From positions 42,132,916 through 42,196,915 of the forward strand of contig CM076847.1 of NCBI GenBank assembly GCA_039519185.1: a stretch of DNA of 64,000 nt, given 5' to 3'. This DNA comes from Astragalus membranaceus. Lineage: Eukaryota > Streptophyta > Magnoliopsida > Fabales > Fabaceae. The notes under the pieces are model-generated. The model saw only the letters and a program-made list of their open reading frames with translations. It was not told the DNA's origin and ran no database searches. Below are positions 22,734 to 34,680 of the stretch, piece by piece; the first letter of the stretch is position 1, and each line of letters begins with the position of its first letter. A program made the translations under genes and the position numbers.

Positions 22734-25271
22734 TGTAACGCCCCAAAATAATTTAATTATTTATTTAATTAAGTTATTTAAGGCTTACAATATTTATTTA
22801 ATTTAATTAAATAATTCAAGTTTAATTATTTTATTTTATTTTATTAGGAGGTGTTGTCGCTAATTAAGTGGTGCGAGCAAGGGCCCGTGATCCACAATTA
22901 GGCCCGTGGCCCATTGCCTAGTCAAGTAATTCGACTCTCAAGGGGTCTTAGAAGCTAGTTTTCATTTTGACTCAAGTGGGAAAAAGAAAGAAAAGAAACG
23001 TAAAAGAGAGAGTGAGAAGAGAAAGGAGTTGCGAAGGAAAGAGGAGAAGAAGGAGAGGGGGCGAACCACTCAAGAGGAGGAAGAGCTTGATTGGAGTCTT
23101 GCAATTTTTCCTTGGACTTCCATAAGGTTAGGGGGTCCTCTTTTTGTTTTTAATAGATATGCGAATTGGATGCTTAGGGTTAGGGTTCTAGGATAATTCC
23201 CATGAATGAATTGTGATGTTGATGAGTAAATTATAATATTGTGATACTTGATGCTGAAATTATTATGTTGAAAATTGTATGATTGATGCTTGAGTTGTGG
23301 CTAAATGCGAATTGGGTACCCTATGTTTGATCATATGTCTCATTGGTGCTTGCTTGGTGAAATTGGGGATCATGGTGTCACTTTAATAATATATATATAT
23401 ATAGGAGTGTTTTGGTAATTTTAGTTGGTGATTGAAAGTGGAAAAATTCTGTTTGGAAGCCCCTAGGTGCCTTGGGCGCCATATACATGTTGCTGGAAAT
23501 TTTCTGTTTGTGCCTTAGTCATGGGCGCCAGGCGCCCAGCAGTGTGCTGCGCCAGTTTTCCAAATTCTGTTGCCTGTGTTGCCATTCTGTGCCACTGTGT
23601 TGCTGTGTCTGTTGCCTGTGTTGCCATTCTGTGTCACTGTGCTGCCAGTTTTGGCGCTTGTTGCTTGAGTCATGGGCGCCAAGGGCCCCAATGTCCTGGT
23701 GATAGTTTTGTAAAAATTGTTTTCCGGTTTTCATATTCAGTTAAAATGGCTCATGAAAAATGATTTTGGGCAACAAAGGAGTTGAGTTGCGTGATTTCAC
23801 TAGGTGCCTAGTGCATGGGCGCCAAAAATGATGTTCAGCTTTTGATGAAAATGTTATTGGGTTTTCATGTTCTGAGCATTTGGCTCGTGTAAAATTAATT
23901 TCGAAGAAAAATAAATTTTGTTGCATGTTGGTCTTAGGCGCCTAGTGCCTGAGCGCCATGTTGCTGTTGTTCCCTGTGCGCGCCTATGTGCGTGTTGCCT
24001 CCTTGGGCGCCAAGCGCCTATGCGCCTGTGCGTGTTGCCTCTCCTGGGCGCCAAGCGCCTATGCGCCTGTGCGTGTTGCCTCTCCTGGGCGCCAGCGCCC
24101 ATGCGCCAATTTTTTGTGTTGCTCCTGGGCGCCCAGCGCCCTGCGCCAAGTTCTGTGTTGCCCCTGGGCGCCCAGCGCCCATGCGCCAGTTTCCTGGATG
24201 TCTAAATATTTTTCCTATTTTGTTTTTAATGTAACTTTTGACTCGGTTATCCAAATTTAACGGTTCAAAATGCGTTTCGAAGCTAATTTCAGTGTCTATT
24301 CAATGGTCTCAATTTTATGCAAAAATAAATTATTTTTACTGGTGTTTCTGGCTGATGGTGTTCAAGTGTCCAAATGGCTATTTTTACCCATTTTCCCTAT
24401 GTCGTGTCAATGTTCTAAGTTGGTCTATTTGATTTGGTGTTGGTGTGAGTGGTGAGCTGAATTAGTGAGTGTGATGAGGTGAGATTGGTGAGCAGAGGCT
24501 TCGGCCTAATTTTAAGTTGGTGAGTTGATTAATGTACTATAGTGATATCATGAATTTAAAATGGTGAATTGATTGGACTTGGTGTGTTGTGATGCATTTC
24601 CATAGCATCTCATGAAACATGTGCATTATTGGTGAGCAGAGGCTACGGCCTAATTTAATTTGGTGAGCAGAGGCTACGGCCTATTTGTATTTGGTGACGG
24701 ATCCGACATGCATGTACCCGCGGAGTTTTGGGTTGCATTACATGCATAATCATATATTGTATAGTAATGCTTGGAATTAGAATGCTGATTTGATTGTCCC
24801 CATTGTGGTGAATTGGTGTGCCTGGTTTCCTTTTTCCTATGCATTGCTTAATTCCCATATGTTATTAATTATGAAAAGAGACTCACCCTACTGCTTTTAT
24901 GTTGCTTCTTATGTCGGCAACGTGCAGGTAATAACGAGTGAAGGATTTCCTTTATGCCTTCGTCTGGTAGGAAGTGTCACGCTCTGATACGTAGCACCAG
25001 GGGGGGGGTGTCCTATGTTTATGCATTATTTTTCCTAAAACTGTTAGATTTGATTGGTGATGTATTGGTTTTAAATTTTAGAACTCATATTTATTCCGCT
25101 GCTGATGGTGATTGGTTTTAGTTGATGCGAACTAAACATTTTTCTCATGGTGTTATGTATCTTGATATTTATGGAGTAAGTGTAGCACTCGCTTGAATTG
25201 TTTTCAAAAAAAAAAAAAAAGAGACTCTGATTTTATTTAAAAAGTAAAGTTATTAGAAAAGGGGTGTTACA
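22734..25271 (+). repeat. Solo chromovirus LTR, plus orientation
   Basis: 2538 bp from TGTAACGCCCC to GGGTGTTACA, flanked by GGTTG (22729-22733 and 25272-25276). The start, TGTAACGCCCCAAAATAATT, resembles the coding-strand start of the ChrB LTR (TGTAACGCCCTAAAATAATT), so it is a related family in the opposite orientation to the other chromovirus copies. No PBS, polypurine tract or coding region. It carries an array of GGCGCC palindromes. Confidence 0.92.
23466..24190. repeat. GGCGCC palindrome array in solo LTR
   Basis: GGGCGCC and related strings are scattered from 23474, including the perfect palindrome GGGCGCCAGGCGCCC at 23523-23537. They become tandem at 24005, 24046, 24087, 24127 and 24166 (steps 41, 41, 40, 39 bp). 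The open frames here are repeat-encoded low complexity, not genes. Confidence 0.85.
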
Positions 25272-25489
25272 GGTTGAATCATCTGAAACCATCTTCCCAC
25301 TTAGAACATGATGCACTAGGCATAAGTGGGAATCATATGATTCATCATCAACAATGGATAATAATATACAAGGACAAGTAAGTAAACGCTAAAACTAAGT
25401 TGAATCACATAGGGCAGTTTTGGCACGGATCACAATAATTAAATAATAACAAATGTAAAGACAGAAATACCTCTAATGAAGGCAGATCC

Positions 25490-27950
25490 TGTAACACCCC
25501 ATTTCTACCCCTTTAATTTGTACGTCATTATCAGAGTGCTTTCGTTTTCAAAAATAATAATAATATTAGTAGAAAAGAAATGTCACATCTTCATTGATAA
25601 AACTCATCGACTACGCCATTAACATTCGTGTAAAAACGCATTCGTCACAAAAGTCGAACTTCAAAATTAAATCTCATCACAGCGGAAATAATAGCTCACC
25701 AAAAATCGCTCAAACACGTCTCACACATCAATAAAATTATTAAAAACAGTTAATTAAATAAGTCATCAACTTTAACCCCGCCCCCTAGGTGTTACAATAT
25801 CAGAGAGCGACTCGAACATCTCAACAGCTTAAAAGGAAGGCAGCATGTCCTTCAATCGGAGTCACCTGCAGCGTTGCCACCATAGAGCAACATTCCAAGC
25901 AGAAGGGGTGAGAACTTTCAACAAAATATAATTAAACATACAGCAGAGTAATATGAGCAAACCATCACACAACATCGTCACTAATATCAACTTCATCGTC
26001 GTTACACACAACACCAAACAAAATCACAATTCACGTCACCCGTCATAAAAAAAATGAATGCGCATGAAGATGCAACCCACACCTGGGCATATGCATGATG
26101 GTACCATACTCGTCATAATAAGCCACTATGGGCACACCGTCACTAAGAGGCCGAAGCCTATTCGTCATAAGATGCACATGCTATGAGACACTATAGACAC
26201 ATGTGCAATCACCACCAATTACTCACCCGGAGTACTCATCATCACCACCATAAGACACTCATAGAGTGTATTCATCATAATCACCATATTAATATCACCA
26301 CTCTTCATAAACAATCACATTCAAAAATAATGTAACAACATCTTTAAAATTATGGAACAAGTATTTTACTTTCATACTTAGGAACCGCCATCATTAAATT
26401 TGGAAAGAACATCTCGTTTTCCAAGTGGAAGAAAACCTCACATCCTTAACCGGAAAAATAGTATAGTATCAAAGTCACATTTACACACTCTTCTCTTTTA
26501 CAAGGTACAAAAAAAATTCGGTTGATAACGCAACAAGTCGAAGCTGAAAAACAGTGGCCATTTATGCGTAAAAACAGTAGCACTTGGACGTCAAATCAAA
26601 GCTGAAACAGTGGCCATTTAATTCGCAAAAACAGCAGAATTTTTTTACATCAAATTAAGACTGAAAACAGTGGCCATTTAATTCGCAAAAACAGCAGAAT
26701 TTTTACATCAAATTAAGACTGAAACAGTGGCCATTTAATTCGCAAAGCAGCAGAAATTTTACATCAAATTAAAACTGAAACAGTGGCCATCATTTGCGCA
26801 AAAACAGTGTCAAATTTACATCATATTGAAGCTGAAAAACAGTGGCAATTATGCGTAAAACAGTAGCCTTTGATAGGCTGAAACAGCAGCAAAAACAGCA
26901 ACTTTAATTTGCAACACAGCAGTATTTTAATTGGTGAAAACAGCAACATTTTGTGGTGAAAACAGCAACATGACAGCATAATTAAAATACAGCAACAGCA
27001 CTACTTAATTGACAGCAACTGCACCATTAAAATACAGCAACAGCACTAATTAATTGACAGCAACAGCACAATTTAAATTACAGCAACAGCACTAATTAAT
27101 TGACAGCAACAGCACAATTTAAATTACAGCAACAGCAACACATAATTAACAGCAACAGCACCAATTAAAATTCTGTAACAGCAGCATTGTTTTTATAAAA
27201 ACAACAACAACGAAATTCTGCATAACAGCAACACATCTCTAAAAAAAAACAGCAATTATTCATCTCCTCACGTCATAGGGTAATTCGCACATCAACGGAA
27301 TAATTCAATCTATCATTCCTCTTCACCTATAAGTTCTAATTCAACCACTAACACAAACCCACAAACCCTCCATATACTCAATTATATTAAATTGAAAACC
27401 GCTCACCCTTACCTCGAATTTTATATGCCCGAAACCACGATATATGCGTCACGTGCAAAACTCCGCAACACGACGAGCCACGGTCACCAAAAATTCGCAG
27501 CAGCCCCCTTCCTCTTCTTCTAAGCCAATTCGCATCCATCACCAAATTTATGGGGCAAAATCGAAACATGGAAAGGAAGGGTTTGAGATCACCACTTGGA
27601 AGAGGAAAATAAATGGAAGGGAAAAAGATCAATGAAGGCTTACCTAAGCCAAGATGAAGACAAGTTCCTCTCCTCCTCTAAGCTTGAAGTCGCGCCTCCC
27701 TCTCTCTTACTCTCTCAGATGCGCTGATCCTCTTCTTTTGGTGTAATGAATTTAGTTTTTAGGTTTTTGAGATAATTGGAACGGGCTTGGGTCACTTAAG
27801 TGGCTTGGGCCCATTTTTTGCACCACCTTTTTAATTCTTTTCACCTCCTACAATAAAACAAATACACTTAATTTATTCCAATTAAATAAATATTGTATCC
27901 CTCCAATAACTTAATTTAATTAATAAATTAAATTATTTTAGGGCGTTACA
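25490..27950 (-). repeat. ChrB 3' LTR (complete, 2461 bp)
   Basis: Plus-strand ends TGTAACACCCC and GGGCGTTACA. Contains a minisatellite (26540-27190). Nearly identical to 32444-34680. Confidence 0.93.
26540..27190. repeat. Minisatellite in ChrB LTR: about 57-bp unit plus CAGCAACAG-rich tract
   Basis: ACAGTGG recurs at 26551, 26607, 26667, 26724, 26780 and 26839 (steps 56-60 bp) within a unit containing CATTTAATTCGCAAAAACAG. From about 26880 it turns into irregular repeats of ACAGCAACAGCAC with AATTAATTG spacers. The same array is in the 5' LTR at about 33500-34140. Confidence 0.88.
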
Positions 27951-27962
27951 ACTCTCCCCCAC
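27951..27962 (-). other. ChrB polypurine tract
   Basis: The coding strand reads GTGGGGGAGAGT between the polyprotein stop (TAA at 27963-27965) and the 3' LTR. Confidence 0.85.
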
Positions 27963-30900
27963 TTAGAGAATTTCGTCCTCGAAATTACCTGAATCAAATA
28001 ACTCTGGATAGGCTTCTTTCATCTTACTTTCCAATTCCCACGTCATGCTCTCGCCTACGGCTCCGAACCAAACCACTTTCACTAAATTAATCTCTTTGCC
28101 TCTTAACACTTTTACTTCACGGTCATCAATTCTAACTGGCATAGTCTCCACGGTGAGATTGTCCCGCACCTCCACATCATCTAGTTGAATCACATGAGAC
28201 GGATCCGCAACATACTTCCGAAGCTGCGACACGTGAAACACGTCGTGCAAGTTTGAAAGGTTAGGTGGTAAGGCCACCCGATATGCAACATTTCCAACTC
28301 TCTCCGTAATCTGATACGGCCCGATGAATCGAGGAGTCAACGTTTTAGATTTCAGTGCTCGACCAACACCAGTCATCGGCGTGACCCTTAAGAACACGTG
28401 GTCACCGGCTTCAAATTCTAAATCTTTCCTTCTCTTATCATGGTAGCTCTTCTGCCGACTCTGCGACGCTTTCATTTTCTCCCTGATCATCTTTACCTTC
28501 TCAGTAGTCTCTCTGACTAGCTCAGGTCCAAGTACTAAACTTTCCCCAGTTTCGTACCAACACACCGGAGTCCTACACCTCCGGCCATACAACGCCTCAA
28601 ACGGCGCCATTCCGATACTGGAATGATAACTGTTGTTGTAGGTGAACTCAATTAACGGGAGATGAGTATCCCACGCACCTCCTTGCTCTAGAACACATGA
28701 CCTCAACAGGTCTTCCAATGATTGGATTGTCCTTTCTGTCTGCCCATCCGTCTGAGGATGATAAGCTGAACTCAACCTCAATTTCGACCCCAACTCTTTC
28801 TGTAAACTACCCCAAAATTCCGAAGTGAACCTTGGGTCCCTATCAGACACAATGCACAAAGGAACCCCATGCAGCTTCACAATCACCTGAATGTAGATTT
28901 CAGCCAATCTCGACACTGGATACTTAATACCGATAGGAATAAAATGAGCCGATTTCGTCAATCTATCTACAACCACCCAAATTGAATCATGCCCTCTCAC
29001 CGTGTTGGGTAACCTGGTCACAAAATCCATGGAGATACTATCCCACTTCCACTCTGGAACATTCAACGGTTGCATCATTCCCGCAGGCTTCTGATGCTCG
29101 ACCTTCGATTTCTGACAGGTCAAACACGAATACACAAACTGCGCCACATCGCGCTTCAACCCAGGCCACCAGAATATCTTCTTCAGATCTTGGTACATCT
29201 TCGTCGCTCCAGGATGGATACTTAACTTACTCTTATGCCCTTCCTCAAGAATTGCCTTTCTCATTTCCTCATCTTCGGGAACACAAATTCTTCCACGATA
29301 CCTCAATACATTTTGCGCAACTATCACAAAGTCTTCATTCTCGGACTGACCGATCCCACTCATCAGATCAACTAATTTCACATCCAATTTCTGCGCCTCT
29401 CGGATACCAGCCATAAAATCATTGCCAATTTTCAACATACCCAGCCTGACACTCTGAGGCGTAACTTCACACACTAAACTCATGTCCCTGAATTGCTCGA
29501 TTAACTCAAGCTCTCTAGCCATCAATGCCGACATGTGCAAAGTCTTCCGACTCAGCGCATCAGCAACCACATTCGCTTTTCCCGGGTGATAACTCAATTC
29601 AAAATCATAATCCTTCAATAGTTCTAACCACCGGCGCTGCCTCATATTCAATTCTTTCTGGTCGAACAGATACCGTAGACTCTTGTGATCACTGAACACC
29701 TCAAATTTCGATCCATACAAGTAATGCCTCCAAATTTTTAATGCGAATACCACAGCAGCAAGTTCTAAGTCGTGAGTAGGGTAATTCTTTTCATGAATTC
29801 TCAATTGCCTCGACGCATAAGCGATCACCTTTCCATTCTGCATAAGTACACCACCCAAACCCATCTTAGACGCATCATAATAAACCACAAACGGTTCAAC
29901 TGGATTAGGCAGGGTCAACACCGGAGACGTAGTCAACCTCTTCTTCAGCTCGTTGAAACTTTCTTCACATCGGTCATTCCAAACAAAAGCCCTACCCTTG
30001 CAGGTCAATTGAGTCAATGGCAGAGCCAACTTCGAGAACCCCTCAATAAACCTTCTATAATAACCTGCCAACCCCAGAAAACTCCTGATTTCAGTAACTG
30101 ACTTTGGAGACTCCCATTGCAACACTGCATCAACTTTGGAAGGGTCCACCGCAATTCCCTCACTAGAAATCACGTGACCGAGGAAACTGTCTTCTTTCAA
30201 CCAAAACTCACACTTGGACAGCTTCGCATACAACTTTCGATCCTTCAGAATCTCTAACACCAGCCTCAGATGTTCCGCATGCTCCTCTTCTGACCTAGAG
30301 TAAATCAGAATGTCATCAATGAAAACTACGACAAACTTATCCAAGTACTCACGGAAGATTTGGTTCATGTACCCCATGAATACCCCCGGCGCATTAGTCA
30401 CACCGAAAGGCATAACGGAATACTCATAGTGCCCATATCTTGTCCTAAATGCCGTCTTCTGGACATCTTCATCCTTGACCTTGATCTGATGATAACCAGA
30501 CCTTAAGTCAATCTTGCTAAATACTTTAGCACCCACTAACTGATCCATCAAGTCATCAATTCTTGGCAACGGATACTTGTTCTTGATTGTAACTTTATTT
30601 AACTGCCGATAGTCTACGCACAACCTCATACTACCGTCTTTCTTTTTCACTAGCAACACTGGAGCTCCCCAAGGTGACACACTCGGTCTTACAAACTTCT
30701 TTTCTAATAAATCTTCTAGTTGCTTTTTCAATTCTGCCAACTCGGATGCAGACATTCTATATGGCGCCATAGACACAGGCTTAGTGCCGGGAACCAGGTC
30801 AATAGCAAACTCCACCTCTCTCTCTGGTGGTACATCCGGAATCTCGTCAGGGAACACCTCGGAAAACTCACGCACTACCGGCAACACGTCAATCTTCGCT

Positions 30901-32330
30901 TGGCTTTCATCAGACAACGACGCCAACAGAGAGAACAGCTGAACCTCTTCTCTCATCATTCTATGCAGCTGACCCGCAGATAACAGACCAGACTCCCCTT
31001 CAGGCGACTCAAAACTCACGGACCTCTCTCGACAGTTGATATGGACATGGTTATCAACTAACCAGTCCATACCCAGAATGACATCCATTCCACTCAGCGG
31101 CAAACAGATCAAATCAATTAGAAATTCTCTACCATATACAGATACAGGACATTTGGCACAAACAACGGAGGTAGTCACCGAACCCTTAGCTGGAGTATCG
31201 ATGACCATCTCCCTCAACATATCAGATAAAACAAGGCTTAACTTCTCAACACATGCAGCAGCAATAAAACTATGGGTAGCACCAGTATCAACAATAACAA
31301 CAAGAGGAAAATTATTGATATAGCACGTACCTCGAATCTCGTTCACTACATCAGACTCAGCCAGAGCGAACACCTTTCCAAAGGACTTCTCCTTCTTGGG
31401 TTTCGAACATTGTGTACTAACATGACCACTCTCCCCGCAGTTGAAACATACCACTTCTTTCTTATCACATCCGGAAGATATATGCCCCTCTTTTCCACAC
31501 CGATAACATCTCTTCTTATCCCCGACTGGGCAATCTGGACTTTTATGACCCACTTTCCCGCACGAGTAACAAGTAACACTGGCTGCAGCATCTCCCCCAC
31601 TTCGCTTAGGTCCACCAACAGACTTACCCTTGCCCTTACCAGCAGGCGCCTCATATGGCTTACCACGACTTGCGAAATTCTTTTGTTTTTCTTTCATGAC
31701 TCTGGAGAAGGCATTATTGTCCTCCTCAAAAATCCTGGCGCTATTAACCAACAATGGAAACACACGAATCTGCTGGTACCCTATGGCTCTCTTAATGTCA
31801 GCACGCAACCCATTTTCAAATTTGATGCATTTGGAGAACTCCGAACCCTCTCTATCATAATGAGGGTAAAACTTAGACAGCTCAGTAAATTTTGCAGCAT
31901 ACTCGGTTACAGTCATGTTGCCTTGCTCAAGCCTCAGGAACTCAACCTCCTTCTTCCCGCGGACATCCTCCGGGTAGTACTTTCTCTTGAATTCTCTCTC
32001 AAACACAGCCCAGGTAATCCCCTCATTGGCAGCCATCAACCCCTGACTAGTAGTCCTCCACCAATCATAAGCCTCTTTCTTCAACATATGTGTGCCATAG
32101 CGAACCTTCTGAGCATCGGTGCAATCCATAACGCGGAAGATCCGCTCCATCTCACTTAGCCACTCAAGGGCACCATCAGGATTATACCCGCCTTCAAAAG
32201 CAGGAGGGTTCTCACGCTGGAACGTAGCCAAACTACGCGTCCCATCACCAATAGCATTGGGTATGTTACCCACAACTCCGGCTATAGCCTGCAAAGCAGC
32301 AGCAAGTGCAGCATCGTTCCGTCCTGCCAT
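27963..32330 (-). CDS. gag-pol: ChrB Gag-Pol polyprotein with chromodomain, intact 1455 codons
   Basis: Met 32330 (MAGRND) fits the position just after the PBS, and the frame stays open to TAA at 27963. Gag core about residues 50-210. Three CCHC zinc knuckles about 254-308 (CYSCGKVGHKSPDC, CYRCGKEGHISSGC, CFNCGESGHVSTQC). Aspartic protease with VDTGATHSF (Asp 348). RT about 500-700 with catalytic FIDD at 670-673. RNase H about 800-930. Integrase with an HHCC zinc site, core DFVTRLP, SDRDPRF and the Glu in GQTERTIQ. The C-terminal segment (about 1395-1445, LVKVVWFG and MTWELESKM) is a chromodomain, which in chromoviruses is thought to guide insertion to heterochromatin. All catalytic residues I can check are present. 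Cytoplasmic particle proteins, with integrase acting in the nucleus. Confidence 0.95.
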   Translation of the reverse strand: MAGRNDAALAAALQAIAGVVGNIPNAIGDGTRSLATFQRENPPAFEGGYNPDGALEWLSEMERIFRVMDCTDAQKVRYGTHMLKKEAYDWWRTTSQGLMAANEGITWAVFEREFKRKYYPEDVRGKKEVEFLRLEQGNMTVTEYAAKFTELSKFYPHYDREGSEFSKCIKFENGLRADIKRAIGYQQIRVFPLLVNSARIFEEDNNAFSRVMKEKQKNFASRGKPYEAPAGKGKGKSVGGPKRSGGDAAASVTCYSCGKVGHKSPDCPVGDKKRCYRCGKEGHISSGCDKKEVVCFNCGESGHVSTQCSKPKKEKSFGKVFALAESDVVNEIRGTCYINNFPLVVIVDTGATHSFIAAACVEKLSLVLSDMLREMVIDTPAKGSVTTSVVCAKCPVSVYGREFLIDLICLPLSGMDVILGMDWLVDNHVHINCRERSVSFESPEGESGLLSAGQLHRMMREEVQLFSLLASLSDESQAKIDVLPVVREFSEVFPDEIPDVPPEREVEFAIDLVPGTKPVSMAPYRMSASELAELKKQLEDLLEKKFVRPSVSPWGAPVLLVKKKDGSMRLCVDYRQLNKVTIKNKYPLPRIDDLMDQLVGAKVFSKIDLRSGYHQIKVKDEDVQKTAFRTRYGHYEYSVMPFGVTNAPGVFMGYMNQIFREYLDKFVVVFIDDILIYSRSEEEHAEHLRLVLEILKDRKLYAKLSKCEFWLKEDSFLGHVISSEGIAVDPSKVDAVLQWESPKSVTEIRSFLGLAGYYRRFIEGFSKLALPLTQLTCKGRAFVWNDRCEESFNELKKRLTTSPVLTLPNPVEPFVVYYDASKMGLGGVLMQNGKVIAYASRQLRIHEKNYPTHDLELAAVVFALKIWRHYLYGSKFEVFSDHKSLRYLFDQKELNMRQRRWLELLKDYDFELSYHPGKANVVADALSRKTLHMSALMARELELIEQFRDMSLVCEVTPQSVRLGMLKIGNDFMAGIREAQKLDVKLVDLMSGIGQSENEDFVIVAQNVLRYRGRICVPEDEEMRKAILEEGHKSKLSIHPGATKMYQDLKKIFWWPGLKRDVAQFVYSCLTCQKSKVEHQKPAGMMQPLNVPEWKWDSISMDFVTRLPNTVRGHDSIWVVVDRLTKSAHFIPIGIKYPVSRLAEIYIQVIVKLHGVPLCIVSDRDPRFTSEFWGSLQKELGSKLRLSSAYHPQTDGQTERTIQSLEDLLRSCVLEQGGAWDTHLPLIEFTYNNSYHSSIGMAPFEALYGRRCRTPVCWYETGESLVLGPELVRETTEKVKMIREKMKASQSRQKSYHDKRRKDLEFEAGDHVFLRVTPMTGVGRALKSKTLTPRFIGPYQITERVGNVAYRVALPPNLSNLHDVFHVSQLRKYVADPSHVIQLDDVEVRDNLTVETMPVRIDDREVKVLRGKEINLVKVVWFGAVGESMTWELESKMKEAYPELFDSGNFEDEIL

Positions 32331-32427
32331 TCTAGTACTGCAACAGAGAACAAAATTTAGATACGAGTAACAAAATTCAAATGTTACTCAACTTGACAAC
32401 TCGACCACCGGCCGGACAGACCGAACT

Positions 32428-32439
32428 GCTCTGATACCA
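32428..32439 (-). other. ChrB primer binding site (tRNA-Met type)
   Basis: The coding strand reads TGGTATCAGAGC, four bases after the 5' LTR; usual for plant chromoviruses. Confidence 0.9.
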
Positions 32440-32443
32440 CTAA

Positions 32444-34680
32444 TGTAACACCCCATTTCTACCCCTTTAATTTGTACGTCATTATCAGAGTGCTTTCGTT
32501 TTCAAAAATAATAATAATATTAGTAGAAAAGAAATGTCACATCTTCATTGATAAAACTCATCGACTACGCCATTAACATTCATGTAAAAACGCATTCGTC
32601 ACAAAAGTCGAACTTCAAAATTAAATCTCATCACAGCGGAAATAATAGCTCACCAAAAATCGCTCAAACACGTCTCACACATCAATAAAATTATTAAAAA
32701 CAGTTAATTAAATAAGTCATCAACTTTAACCCCGCCCCCTAGGTGTTACAATATCAGAGAGCGACTCGAACATCTCAACAGCTAAAAAGGAAGGCAGCAT
32801 GTCCTTCAATCGGAGTCACCTGCAGCGTTGCCACCATAGAGCAACATTCCAAGCAGAAGGGGTGAGAACTTTCAACAAAATATAATTAAACATACAGCAG
32901 AGTAATATGAGCAAACCATCACACAACATCGTCACTAATATCAACTTCATCGTCGTTACACACAACACCAAACAAAATCACAATTCACGTCACCCGTCAT
33001 AAAAAAAATGAATGCGCATGAAGATGCAACCCACACCTGGGCATATGCATGATGGTACCATACTCGTCATAATAAGCCACTATGGGCACACCGTCACTAA
33101 GAGGCCGAAGCCTATTCGTCATAAGATGCACATGCTATGAGACACTATAGACACATGTGCAATCACCACCAATTACTCACCCGGAGTACTCATCATCACC
33201 ACCATAAGACACTCATAGAGTGTATTCATCATAATCACCATATTAATATCACCACTCTTCATAAACAATCACATTCAAAAATAATGTAACAACATCTTTA
33301 AAATTATGGAACAAGTATTTTACTTTCATACTTAGGAACCGCCATCATTAAATTTGGAAAGAACATCTCGTTTTCCAAGTGGAAGAAAACCTCACATCCT
33401 TAACCGGAAAAATAGTATAGTATCAAAGTCACATTTACACACTCTTCTCTTTTACAAGGTACAAAAAAAATTCGGTTGATAACGCAACAAGTCGAAGCTG
33501 AAAAACAGTGGCCATTTATGCGTAAAAACAGTAGCACTTGGACGTCAAATCAAAGCTGAAACAGTGGCCATTTAATTCGCAAAAACAGCAGAATTTTTTT
33601 ACATCAAATTAAGACTGAAAACAGTGGCCATTTAATTCGCAAAAACAGCAGAATTTTTACATCAAATTAAGACTGAAACAGTGGCCATTTAATTCGCAAA
33701 GCAGCAGAAATTTTACATCAAATTAAAACTGAAACAGTGGCCATCATTTGCGCAAAAACAGTGTCAAATTTACATCATATTGAAGCTGAAAAATAGTGGC
33801 AATTATGCGCAAAACAGTAGCCTTTGATAGGCTGAAACAGCAGCAAAAACAGCAACTTTAATTTGCAACACAGCAGTATTTTAATTGGTGAAAACAGCAA
33901 CATTTTGTGGTGAAAACAGCAACATGACAGCATAATTAAAATACAGCAACAGCACTACTTAATTGACAGCAACAGCACCATTAAAATACAGCAATAGCAC
34001 TAATTAATTGACAGCAACAGCACAATTTAAATTACAGCAACAGCACTAATTAATTGACAGCAACAGCACAATTTAAATTACAGCAACAGCAACACATAAT
34101 TAACAGCAACAGCACCAATTAAAATTCTGTAACAGCAGCATTGTTTTTATAAAAACAACAACAACGAAATTCTGCATAACAGCAACACATCTCTAAAAAA
34201 AAACAGCAATTATTCATCTCCTCACGTCATAGGGTAATTCGCACATCAACGGAATAATTCAATCTATCATTCCTCTTCACCTATAAGTTCTAATTCAACC
34301 ACTAACACAAACCCACAAACCCTCCATATACTCAATTATATTAAATTGAAAACCGCTCACCCTTACCTCGAATTTTATATGCCCGAAACCACGATATATG
34401 CGTCACGTGCAAAACTCCGCAACACGACGAGCCACGGTCACCAAAAATTCGCAGCAGCCCCCTTCCTCTTCTTCTAAGCCAATTCGCATCCATCACCAAA
34501 TTTATGGGGCAAAATCGAAACATGGAAAGGAAGGGTTTGAGATCACCACTTGGAAGAGGAAAATAAATGGAAGGGAAAAAGATCAATGAAGGCTTACCTA
34601 AGCCAAGATGAAGACAAGTTCCTCTCCTCCTCTAAGCTTGAAGTCGCGCCTCCCCCTCTCTTACTCTCTCAGATGCGCTG
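32444..34680 (-). repeat. ChrB 5' LTR, truncated at its outer end
   Basis: Matches 25490-27726 and stops at GATGCGCTG, where Ogre2 LTR sequence (CTCCTAAAAAATATT, counterpart of 57075) resumes. The missing 224 bp are the start of U3. The junction shares only one base (G). Confidence 0.92.

Larger units (their letters stand above)
25490..34680 (-). mobile_element. ChrB: young Tekay-like chromovirus with intact polyprotein, 5' LTR truncated
   Basis: Minus-strand Ty3-gypsy element. 3' LTR 25490-27950, polypurine tract, a single polyprotein ORF (27963-32330), PBS, 5' LTR 32444-34680. The 5' LTR lacks its first 224 bp (counterpart of 27727-27950) because of a deletion that also removed 642 bp of the host Ogre2 LTR, so only the left target flank (GATCC, 25485-25489) remains. 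The two LTRs keep equal length over the shared 2237 bp and differ at about eight sites by eye. Confidence 0.92.

Noticed and set aside
23466..24260. Overlapping ORFs rich in Ala, Arg, Cys and Pro
   Set aside because: They are translations of the GGCGCC tandem repeat in several frames.
28982..32159. Plus-strand ORFs up to 295 codons
   Set aside because: They lie antisense to the intact ChrB polyprotein and show no family features.
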